The notes under the pieces were generated by a model. That model was not told the DNA's origin, searched no databases, and saw only the letters and a program-made list of their open reading frames with translations. A stretch of 13,178 nucleotides of DNA. It comes from an uncultured Selenomonas sp. (GTDB lineage Bacteria; Bacillota; Negativicutes; Selenomonadales; Selenomonadaceae). Shown piece by piece: positions 6,680 through 13,178 of this stretch (position 1 is its first letter; each line of letters begins with the position of its first letter). Where the stretch lies: positions 1 through 13,178 of the forward strand of contig CALGGN010000232.1 in assembly GCA_937915915.1 (NCBI GenBank), written 5' to 3'. The position numbers were made by a program, and so were the translations under genes.

Positions 6680-8059
6680 TTACAATACCCCTCGCAGAAG
6701 TTCCTTAGCACTTTCATCTGAGCTGTTATTGGTTTCAAACCCTCCCCGAAATGCTGTGGCCAGGATGGCTTTTTTCATTGTGTCGATTTTCGCGAGAGCG
6801 GATTCCACAGCGGCTCTGGAATGGGATTCCTTGGCAAATATATCGTCCAGAATGCGGACGATTTCTTTTTGCTCTGGGCGTGTGGGGATGGGAACAAAAA
6901 CGTTTCTAATCGCTTGAATTGAAATGCTTTCCTGTGCAGTTGCTTTTTTTTCTTTCGTTAATTCCCTATATCCAAGATCACTTCGGAGGTAATACAATAG
7001 AAACTCTTCAAATGTATCCTCTTGTATTTCAATTTTTCCGACGTTTGAGCCTAAATGTGCTTCAAATGAGCCATCAAAAATAGCGACATTTCCTATTGTA
7101 CCAACATATGGCGTAAGCAGACATTTTCTTGACAATTTACTTCGTGGAAGTTCGTCAGATACAGCCTTTGGAATATAGCTTTCAAATTCGAGAACAAGTT
7201 GACCCTGCTGTACATTTTTCCCTTTGAATAGCGGTATCCCTTCCTTTGCAATGTTGGGAGCAATATTCTTTGTATATTCAAACCCAGCGAGTTTTGTTGT
7301 AAACGCAAAATCTTCAATTTTTTTTCTTACCCAACTCTCCAATCCAACCCCATTTTCCTCTCTCCACTCCCTCGTCAATTCCCCCGTAAACGCCTGATGC
7401 AAAAGGGATGCTCTACGCTCTGCAAATCCATCCAATACCGCCTGCAATTTCTCTTTCGCCGCATCCAGATCGGCAAAGAGACTTTCGATGAGAGTCACAA
7501 TGCGCTGCTGTTCGGGGAGCGGGGGGAGGGGAATAGGATATTGTCGGACATAGTCCATGCTTATCCTTTGCTGTCCAACAGTTCCGCTATATGTTCTTCG
7601 ACCCTTCTGAATGAAATCATCCGTACTAATCAACCAAAACGTGAATCGATTATTCACTGACGGTTGCCGAAGAACAATTATCTCTGTCGTTCCGGCCCCT
7701 ATGCCATTGGGAAGCCCACTAACAATCATCGATTTTCTGTTTTCAAAGCAAGGAGATATTTTAGCGAAGGCAACATCTCCATTCGTAAGTTGAACGTGCC
7801 CTTTTTTTGCCTTTCCCCATGGTCGAACATCAAAATTGAAGGATGTACACATACCCGCCGATATTTTTTCCATTGGTATAAAACCAGCCTCAAGTTCATC
7901 AGAGGCTTCATTCTTAGGGTTGATTTCGTACAAACTTCCCAATCTCACCCAACACCAATTCTCCGGTACTGGATAGGGCTGTTCCTCGTCCGGCACAAGG
8001 GCCTTGGCCAGCTTTTCTTCTGTTGTCAGGGGTGTTTCCTTCTTTGCTGCCCGCGCCAT
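6680..8059 (-). CDS. hsdS: Type I restriction enzyme specificity subunit HsdS
   Basis: 459-aa specificity subunit that chooses the bipartite DNA target for both methylation and restriction by the HsdR2M2S1 complex. Layout: short N-terminal stretch, target-recognition domain 1 (about 27-175, starting PYPVPENWCWVRLG), conserved region 1 (LPPLPEQQRIV, 178-188, followed by a coiled coil to about 225, ending SLLHQAFTGELT), target-recognition domain 2 (about 238-390), conserved region 2 (PTRPEQKEIV, 392-401, then a coiled coil ending ILATAFRGGF). The twofold organisation is complete, so the protein should recognise a two-part site. The start ATG at 8059 is one base after the hsdM stop with AGGGA just upstream. 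The recognition domains are AT-richer than hsdM, as in exchanged modules. No internal stop or frameshift, and no second hsdS or invertible repeat is visible in the window. Confidence 0.96.
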   Translation of the reverse strand: MARAAKKETPLTTEEKLAKALVPDEEQPYPVPENWCWVRLGSLYEINPKNEASDELEAGFIPMEKISAGMCTSFNFDVRPWGKAKKGHVQLTNGDVAFAKISPCFENRKSMIVSGLPNGIGAGTTEIIVLRQPSVNNRFTFWLISTDDFIQKGRRTYSGTVGQQRISMDYVRQYPIPLPPLPEQQRIVTLIESLFADLDAAKEKLQAVLDGFAERRASLLHQAFTGELTREWREENGVGLESWVRKKIEDFAFTTKLAGFEYTKNIAPNIAKEGIPLFKGKNVQQGQLVLEFESYIPKAVSDELPRSKLSRKCLLTPYVGTIGNVAIFDGSFEAHLGSNVGKIEIQEDTFEEFLLYYLRSDLGYRELTKEKKATAQESISIQAIRNVFVPIPTRPEQKEIVRILDDIFAKESHSRAAVESALAKIDTMKKAILATAFRGGFETNNSSDESAKELLRGVL

Positions 8060-8060
8060 T

Positions 8061-9515
8061 TCACATCCCTGCCTTTTTTGCGGATTGCAGCCGCTCCATC
8101 ACGCCTTGGATCAAGTCCATTGCTTCCCCAAGCTGGGCAAGGCTTTCTTTGCAGCTTTCCACGGGGTCAGGCAGATCCTCGTAAACCACAACAGATTCAT
8201 CGCGGATCAGGCAAAGGTCGAGGCTGTCGCCCTTGGCAGCGATTTCCTCGCGTGTGCATACGTTCCAGCGCTCGTCATCTACAGCATGGCGGTCTTCTGC
8301 CGTGTATGCCGTCATAAAGTCCGCAAAAGACTCCTTCTTCAGGGGATTCGTCTTGCCGAAGGAAGGCATGTTCGTCCGCAGGTCGTAGAACCAGACTTCC
8401 TTGGTATTTCCGCTGTCCTCCGTGCCACGGGAGAAGAAAAGCACATTCGTTTTCACGCCCTGGGCATAGAAGATGCCCGTGGGAAGGCGGAGAATGGTAT
8501 GGAGATTGCACTTGTCCATCAAGTCCCTGCGGATGCTCGCACCGTCGCCGTCCGCAAAAAGCACGTTGTCGGGAAGGACAACGGCGGCCCGTGCCTTTCC
8601 GTCTTTTTTCAGGCTGCGGTAAATATGCTGGAGGAAATTGAGCTGTTTGTTGCTGGTGGTGAAGGTGAAGTCATCCCGCGTGGAAGTCTCTCCGCCTTTT
8701 TTCGTCCCGAAGGGGGGATTCGTCAGCACCACGTCATAGCCGTGGAACTGCTTGCCGAAGCTGGAAAGGGTGTCCCCCAGCGCGATCCTGCCGGATATGC
8801 CATGCAGCAGCTCGTTCATGAGCGCAAGGCGGCGCGTTTCGGGGACAAGCTCGCATCCGGTGAATGCCTCGTTGAGCTCGAATTTCGCCGTCTCCGCATC
8901 CAGAGCCTTGAACCGGTTGGTATGCGCCTTCACATAGCGGAACGCGGAAATCATGAAGCCGAAGGTCCCGCAGGCGGGGTCGTTGCACAGCTCCCCGGCT
9001 TGCGGCCGGACGAGCTCCGTCATGACATCAATGAGCGGGCGCGGCGTGAAATACTGTCCTGCTCCGCTTTTCTTTTCGTTCGCGTTCTTCTCCAGAAGCC
9101 CTTCGTAGAGGTCGCCAAGCCCTTCCTCGCGGGCAGAGAACCAATCCAGCTCGTCGATGCTCTTGATGATCTTCTGCAGGTTTTTGGGTTCCCGGATGCT
9201 GGTCGTGGCTTTGCAGTAGATCGCCTTGATGATATGGTGGATATCCGCATCTTCTGCGTTCCCCTGCTCGTCATCTTTGCCGCCAAGCTCCGCCAGAATG
9301 GTAGTATAGTGCTTCAGAAGCTCATTTCCTTTCAGGTCTTTCAACGCAGCCCAGCGGTAGGGTTCCGGGATATGCTCTTCCGCCCCTGTCTCGTCGGCCA
9401 TTTTGAGGAAGAGGATATACGTGAGTTCCGTCACATAATCCTGATAGGTGATGCCGTCGTCCCGCAGGACGTTACAGAGATTCCACAGTTTCGCCACGAT
9501 CTCTTGCGTTGTCAT
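8061..9515 (-). CDS. hsdM: Type I restriction-modification DNA methyltransferase subunit HsdM
   Basis: 484-aa N6-adenine methyltransferase subunit, using S-adenosylmethionine to protect the host's own copies of the HsdS target. Domains: N-terminal helical HsdM_N region (about 1-140, with YQDYVTELTYILFLKMAD), then the catalytic N6_Mtase domain: GQYFTPRPLIDVM (153-165), SAM-binding motif I NDPACGTFGF (178-187), and catalytic motif IV LTNPPFG (264-270). The motif I glycine usually found after GT is replaced by Phe (GTFGF rather than GTGGF or GTAGF). The C-terminal helical part (about 450-480) contacts HsdS. The length is normal. ATG 9515 follows the hsdR stop by 6 nt and has an AAGGAG site at 9527-9532 inside the hsdR end, so translation is likely coupled. 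Methylation and restriction genes thus share one transcript. Confidence 0.96.
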   Translation of the reverse strand: MTTQEIVAKLWNLCNVLRDDGITYQDYVTELTYILFLKMADETGAEEHIPEPYRWAALKDLKGNELLKHYTTILAELGGKDDEQGNAEDADIHHIIKAIYCKATTSIREPKNLQKIIKSIDELDWFSAREEGLGDLYEGLLEKNANEKKSGAGQYFTPRPLIDVMTELVRPQAGELCNDPACGTFGFMISAFRYVKAHTNRFKALDAETAKFELNEAFTGCELVPETRRLALMNELLHGISGRIALGDTLSSFGKQFHGYDVVLTNPPFGTKKGGETSTRDDFTFTTSNKQLNFLQHIYRSLKKDGKARAAVVLPDNVLFADGDGASIRRDLMDKCNLHTILRLPTGIFYAQGVKTNVLFFSRGTEDSGNTKEVWFYDLRTNMPSFGKTNPLKKESFADFMTAYTAEDRHAVDDERWNVCTREEIAAKGDSLDLCLIRDESVVVYEDLPDPVESCKESLAQLGEAMDLIQGVMERLQSAKKAGM

Positions 9516-9521
9516 AAGCCT

Positions 9522-12500
9522 TTATGCTCCTTCTTCATACAGTGCCTCGTTCAAGCTGTCCATGACCTCCTGCAGCTTCCCGCCGAAGATCTTGTTGAAC
9601 CGCTTGCTTCCGCCCGGGAATCGGGCCTCGTCCTGATCGACCATCTCCATGTTGACGACATAGTCCGGATCACTCAGGAAGCAGTCCCGCACATCCATGA
9701 GGAAATCCTCCTGCATCTGCGTGAGGCTGCCTTCCGCTTTCAGCTTCGCTATGACCTTCGACACGGCCTTCTCCATGCGCTCCGCATGGCTGACAAGGGG
9801 TGCGCCGATGGCGCTCCTGCGCACAAGGCTGATGATGTCCGCCGCGATCTCGGTCTTTGTCATGGCGGACAGGGCTTTGTTCAGGCTGCGCTCGTCGAAT
9901 TTCTTGTTGTCCATGATGAGGCGCAGTTCCTTCAGCTGCTTCCTCGTGAGGCTCTTCGGGCTGGTGCAGATGATGTTCAGGGCAGCGACCTCGTTCCGGT
10001 TGGCCTTTACCCATTCCGTGAACTCCGCAATGTAGTCCTCCGGCGTGCTGCCGCTGCCCAGCGTAAGCCGTGTCTCCATCACCATATCGGGCTCCGATGA
10101 AATGATGATAGGGTAGACGCTATGCTTCACTTCGTCAAGATGCCTCAGCCCCTCCTCGCAGTGCAGGACAGTCTTGCGGGCTTCCTTCGGGGACCTTCTC
10201 TGCAGCGTTTCCAGAAGGGTTTCGATGCTGGTACCCTTTGTCAGCAGCTTGAAATACTCCTGCGTTTCCTTCGTAAGGCTCTTCTGTTTGGTGCGCAGCT
10301 TCACCTGCAGGACATCGAGCCTTGCCTTCAGCAAAGGCTCCTCCGCATCCGACACGGCTTTCAATTCCTCCACGAGCTTCTCGAAGGTCAGCTTCACCTG
10401 TGCGGCCACGGGCTTCATGTTGCTTACGTCCTGCAATGCCTCGCAGGTTCCCACGCAGTCATAGATGACGAACTTGGATTTCTTGATGGCATCGCATTTC
10501 CTTGTGGCTCTCCCTATCATCTGCTCATAGAGGATACGGGATTTCAAGAACCGAAGGAAGACGATGTTCGTGATGGGCAGGACATCCACGCCCGTCGATA
10601 GGAGGTCCACGGTCACAACGATGCTCGGATATTTCTCGTTCTTGAATCGCTGGATTGCGTCATGTATAGCCTTCTGGCTGCCGTTGGCGACGCTGCCCGT
10701 GATCTTCATGATTGCCTCGGTGGGAACGCCTTTCTTCCCATAGAGTTCCTTCAGTATCTGGACGATCATATCGGCATGGCTGTCCTTCACGGCGAAGATC
10801 AGCATCTTGCCCTGGCTTTCCTTCATCGGGTTGAAGTGCTTTGCGATTTCCTCCAAACAGGCGCGGGTGAATCCTTCCACGATAATATTCTTGTTGAATT
10901 TTTCGACATCGAAATCCAGCTCGTCTTCAAGCTCTGCCCCGTTCGTTACTTCTCCCGTTACAGGATCGTAGATGACGGGCGTATCGCCCTTCTTGTAATG
11001 GATGCCCTGCTTCCTGAGTCTTGTCTCGATCTGGATCGGCGGATCGTGATCCACAAGGAAGCCGTCCACCACGGCCTGCCGATAGGTATAGGTATAGACC
11101 GGATTGCCGAAAATCTTGGTCGTATGGAGCGCGGGGGTTGCCGTAAGCGCGATTTTCACTGCATCGAAATATTCCACCACATGACGGTACTTGCTCATGT
11201 AGTCCTTCTGGTCGCTGTAGGCGGCTTGATCTGCCGTCATTTCACGGTCAAGCAGGTAGCCGCGATGCGCCTCATCGACAATGATGAGATCGAAGTCGTT
11301 GACAGCCGGCATATCGCCCTCATGGAAGAGGACACGATGCACCATGCTCTGCACTGTCGCGATCTGCACGCTGGTTTCCCGCTCAATTTTCCCTCCGTCA
11401 TGCAGCCCCATGATGTTGTAGAGTTTGTCTAGGGAAAGCAAGTCCTCCAGGGGAACCTCATGGAACGCTTTCCCTGCCTGATCGCCCAGCTCGTTGCGGT
11501 CAACGAGGAACAGGATGCGGCGGAACCTGCCGGACTTCAAAAAGCGGTAAATCATGCCCAGCACGGTTCTTGTTTTCCCCGTTCCTGTCGCCATGGCCAA
11601 AAGGACTTCCCTTTTCCCCTCCGCTATGGCTTTCTCGGTCGCTTGCACCGCCTCAAGCTGGTAGTAGCGAAGCCCCAGCCCGTCGGGATTCGTGAGCTCG
11701 CTGTACGATGTACATGCAAGCGCTTTGTTGGCTTTTTCCGTGTCCTCTCCCAGCATATCGTACAGCCCATCAGGGCTCATCCATCCATGAAGTGCTTTGG
11801 GAGCATTGCTCTCGTCCCGGAGGTCGCGGAACCAGATGCCGGATTTCGTCTCGAACTGCTTTATGTAGGGCTTGCCGTTGGTCGCAAACATGAATGGAAC
11901 CTTGTATTTGCCGTTCTCTCCCCATGCTCCTGCCGTGTATTTCATATCCTCTGAGCGCACGGAGCTGGGATATTCCACCCCTTGGTAGTCCATTACGGCC
12001 AGCACGTCCTTATGCTCCGCCTTGGCCTCGACCATGCCGATAAGGGTAAGCCCTCGGAAAAGGGCGTAGTCCACCCTTCCCGGAGACTTTTTCCCACGCT
12101 TCACCGTCGGCCACTCCGCAACGGCGAGATTTCGCCCTTTCTGTGGGCGCGTTCCTTTCTCATAGCGGAGGTTTTCCGTATCCGCTTCCCACCCGACACG
12201 GCGGAGCTGCTCGTCGATACTTTCCCTTGTCTCTGCTTCCGATTTCTGGCGGAGGCTCGCGGCCTCATAAGCCCGCTTCTTGCGTTCGGAAGCCTGAATG
12301 TGTTCGGCAGTCTTCGCCTGTTCCAGAGCCTCGGCAGCCCTCACCTTGTCACGCTCCGCTTCCTCATTGGGATTTACGGCTCGTTCCTCCGTCTTGGACG
12401 GGAAGACATATTCCCTATGCTGATAGCTCCAGTCTCCATAGGTCATCATGAACCACTCGCACAGGCTGTAGGCCATTTGCAGAAGGGTCTTGCCCTTTTC

Positions 12501-12809
12501 AACGGAGGCATAATTCTCGTGCACCGCCTTGTTGCGGAACTTGCGCAGCTCGTGCAGCAGACCCGACAGATCATAGGAAAGCAAGCCTTCCTTGAGAAGC
12601 GCATTGATGCGGTTGACCTGGGTGTTTTCAAGGGGCAGCGGTATTTTATCGTAGGAGAACATGAGGTTGACGATGGTCTCGCCGATCATGCCCACCTTCA
12701 TGATGCAGGAATTGGGATCGCTGTAGCAATACTGCTCGGCAAGACTGCCGAAATCGGCCAGGACCGGGAAATCGTTCTGTAAAAATGCGAAATTGGACGT
12801 CATTTCCAT
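9522..12809 (-). CDS. hsdR: Type I restriction enzyme endonuclease/translocase subunit HsdR
   Basis: 1095-aa motor and nuclease subunit, pumping DNA with ATP and cutting at a distance from unmethylated sites. An N-terminal DUF4145-like helical domain (about 10-125, with LLHELRKFRNKAVHENY) is followed by a charged Ala/Glu/Lys/Arg coiled coil (about 140-205). Next come the PD-(D/E)XK nuclease (Asp247 in VDYALF, then MVEAKAEH with Glu261 and Lys263, and YQGVEY), Walker A ATGTGKT (407-413), DEAH box VDEAH (511-515), TATP (556-559), helicase motif VI IGRATR (765-770), and a C-terminal EcoEI_R-like helical domain. All catalytic residues are present. ATG 12809 has GGGGGA touching it; the ATG at 12803, two codons in, has GGGGG at better spacing (7 nt) and may be the real start. 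The promoter probably lies at 12866-12893. First gene of the hsdR-hsdM-hsdS operon. Confidence 0.96.
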   Translation of the reverse strand: MEMTSNFAFLQNDFPVLADFGSLAEQYCYSDPNSCIMKVGMIGETIVNLMFSYDKIPLPLENTQVNRINALLKEGLLSYDLSGLLHELRKFRNKAVHENYASVEKGKTLLQMAYSLCEWFMMTYGDWSYQHREYVFPSKTEERAVNPNEEAERDKVRAAEALEQAKTAEHIQASERKKRAYEAASLRQKSEAETRESIDEQLRRVGWEADTENLRYEKGTRPQKGRNLAVAEWPTVKRGKKSPGRVDYALFRGLTLIGMVEAKAEHKDVLAVMDYQGVEYPSSVRSEDMKYTAGAWGENGKYKVPFMFATNGKPYIKQFETKSGIWFRDLRDESNAPKALHGWMSPDGLYDMLGEDTEKANKALACTSYSELTNPDGLGLRYYQLEAVQATEKAIAEGKREVLLAMATGTGKTRTVLGMIYRFLKSGRFRRILFLVDRNELGDQAGKAFHEVPLEDLLSLDKLYNIMGLHDGGKIERETSVQIATVQSMVHRVLFHEGDMPAVNDFDLIIVDEAHRGYLLDREMTADQAAYSDQKDYMSKYRHVVEYFDAVKIALTATPALHTTKIFGNPVYTYTYRQAVVDGFLVDHDPPIQIETRLRKQGIHYKKGDTPVIYDPVTGEVTNGAELEDELDFDVEKFNKNIIVEGFTRACLEEIAKHFNPMKESQGKMLIFAVKDSHADMIVQILKELYGKKGVPTEAIMKITGSVANGSQKAIHDAIQRFKNEKYPSIVVTVDLLSTGVDVLPITNIVFLRFLKSRILYEQMIGRATRKCDAIKKSKFVIYDCVGTCEALQDVSNMKPVAAQVKLTFEKLVEELKAVSDAEEPLLKARLDVLQVKLRTKQKSLTKETQEYFKLLTKGTSIETLLETLQRRSPKEARKTVLHCEEGLRHLDEVKHSVYPIIISSEPDMVMETRLTLGSGSTPEDYIAEFTEWVKANRNEVAALNIICTSPKSLTRKQLKELRLIMDNKKFDERSLNKALSAMTKTEIAADIISLVRRSAIGAPLVSHAERMEKAVSKVIAKLKAEGSLTQMQEDFLMDVRDCFLSDPDYVVNMEMVDQDEARFPGGSKRFNKIFGGKLQEVMDSLNEALYEEGA

Positions 12810-12829
12810 TCCCCCATGTGAATATCGAT

Positions 12830-12857
12830 TGGCACGGCATTGCCAGGCTTCAGCCTG
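12830..12857. repeat. Two adjacent hairpin-forming inverted repeats upstream of hsdR
   Basis: TGGCA (12830-12834) pairs with TGCCA (12841-12845) across 6 nt. Immediately next to it, CAGGCTTCAGCCTG (12844-12857) is a perfect 6-bp inverted repeat around a 2-nt centre. They lie between hsdR and the methyltransferase remnant, whose stop codon (12850-12852) is inside the second palindrome. In the hsdR message they would fold in the leader. No T tract follows, so not a standard terminator. They may mark a recombination junction. Confidence 0.45.
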
Positions 12858-13178
12858 TCGAATAGATTATATCAAACTTTTCTTCTAATTCAAAAGAATT
12901 GATATCTGCAACAAAAGTATTGATATGGACATTCATATTATCTGCAAGTCTTTTTGCTTTTATGATGCCGCTTTTTGTTATATCAAAAGCTGTGACATCA
13001 AACCCTTTCTGCGCCATATAAACAGCATCCTTACCTTCGCCACAGCCAATATCTAATACCTTACAACCTTGTGAACATGGATGTAATGCAATAAGGCGGT
13101 CACAAAAATCAGCTGGAGTTGTTCCCCAATAGTACTCATCAGAGCTATATAGCCTCTCCTCATTAAGGCCTAATTTTC
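12850..13178 (-). pseudogene. Class I SAM-dependent methyltransferase, 3'-truncated (also cut by window edge)
   Basis: 108 residues visible from the window edge to a TGA at 12850. The frame holds SSDEYYWGTTPADFCDRL (11-28 of the visible part), the SAM-binding motif I KVLDIGCGEGKDAVYMA (39-55), the post-I strand acidic FDVTAFD (59-65) and a later strand EKFDIIYSTG (99-108), so it is the Rossmann core of a small-molecule type methyltransferase in the TehB-like/Methyltransf_11 or _25 group. Family members continue after FDIIYS with a further 60 to 90 residues of core that are absent: the frame stops three codons later. The N-terminus is off-window. Base composition is much poorer in G+C than hsd (18 of 60 bases G or C at 12901-12960). 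I read it as a gene broken at the hsd junction. The same frame contains the putative hsdR promoter. A natural short protein is unlikely but not excluded. Confidence 0.75.
12866..12893 (-). promoter_or_regulatory. Probable promoter of the hsdRMS operon
   Basis: Minus strand: -35 TTGAAT (12893-12888), 16-nt spacer, -10 TATAAT (12871-12866). The -10 is a perfect match and the -35 matches four of six, with a slightly short spacer. The expected start is near 12859, giving a leader of roughly 50 nt to the hsdR ATG that contains the hairpins at 12830-12857. It lies inside the coding sequence of the methyltransferase remnant, so it may be fortuitous or recruited. No better promoter is visible nearer to hsdR. 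Confidence 0.6.

Noticed and set aside
6680..8059. Phase-variable (invertible) hsdS locus
   Set aside because: Only one hsdS is present, and no inverted copy of recognition domains or recombinase gene is seen in the window.
8004..10100. 698-codon plus-strand ORF opposite hsdS, hsdM and hsdR
   Set aside because: It lies entirely antisense to genes with clear motifs, has no ribosome site or recognisable domain, and its His/Leu/Arg-rich product is typical of the reverse strand of GC-rich coding DNA.
11982..12782. 266-codon plus-strand ORF opposite the hsdR 5' end
   Set aside because: Antisense shadow of hsdR; no family motif and no start context.

Overview
The window looks like a chromosomal stretch of a Bacillota-type bacterium with mid-range G+C. 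A YolD-like protein beside a Y-family polymerase and a DUF2905-type small membrane protein both fit Bacillota, and the flavour is perhaps Negativicutes (Selenomonas or Mitsuokella relatives). The genus is inference; nothing in the window fixes it. After the truncated thiD at the left edge, every gene I can support lies on the minus strand.

Left part (1-2742), housekeeping: the 3' end of thiD (thiamine pyrimidine kinase, plus strand) converges on a two-gene unit, yraN then yifB/comM (UPF0102 nuclease-fold protein and a Mg-chelatase-like AAA+ ATPase linked in other bacteria to handling of incoming DNA). This unit has a consensus promoter (TTGAAA-N17-TATAAT) whose -10 box sits inside a perfect 8-bp inverted repeat, an operator-like arrangement.

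Middle part (2743-6680), small and poorly known genes: a 33-codon ORF of unknown value; a two-gene unit of a 57-aa DUF2905-type protein and a 199-aa six-helix membrane protein; a run of three very short, tightly packed ORFs (74, 37 and 45 codons); then a YolD-like gene directly downstream of a Y-family (UmuC/DinB-like) translesion DNA polymerase. The polymerase, YolD-like gene and small ORFs read as one transcription unit. Between the polymerase and the next operon is a probable broken small gene (two ORFs in different frames).

Right part (6680-12809), defence: a complete type I restriction-modification operon in the order hsdR, hsdM, hsdS. Spacing is tight (6 nt, then 1 nt). HsdR carries an extra N-terminal DUF4145-like helical domain. 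HsdS has two full target-recognition domains that are visibly AT-richer than hsdM, as expected for exchanged specificity modules.

Right edge (12850-13178): an AT-rich class I SAM-dependent methyltransferase gene that stops abruptly right after its core, just upstream of hsdR and next to a perfect palindrome. I read it as a gene cut by arrival of the hsd operon. A near-consensus promoter lies inside its remnant and points at hsdR.

No tRNA, rRNA, CRISPR array, insertion sequence or long direct repeat was seen. The system is mostly of known types. The least explained parts are the small-ORF string after yolD, the broken reading frame between hsdS and the polymerase, and the hsd/methyltransferase junction.
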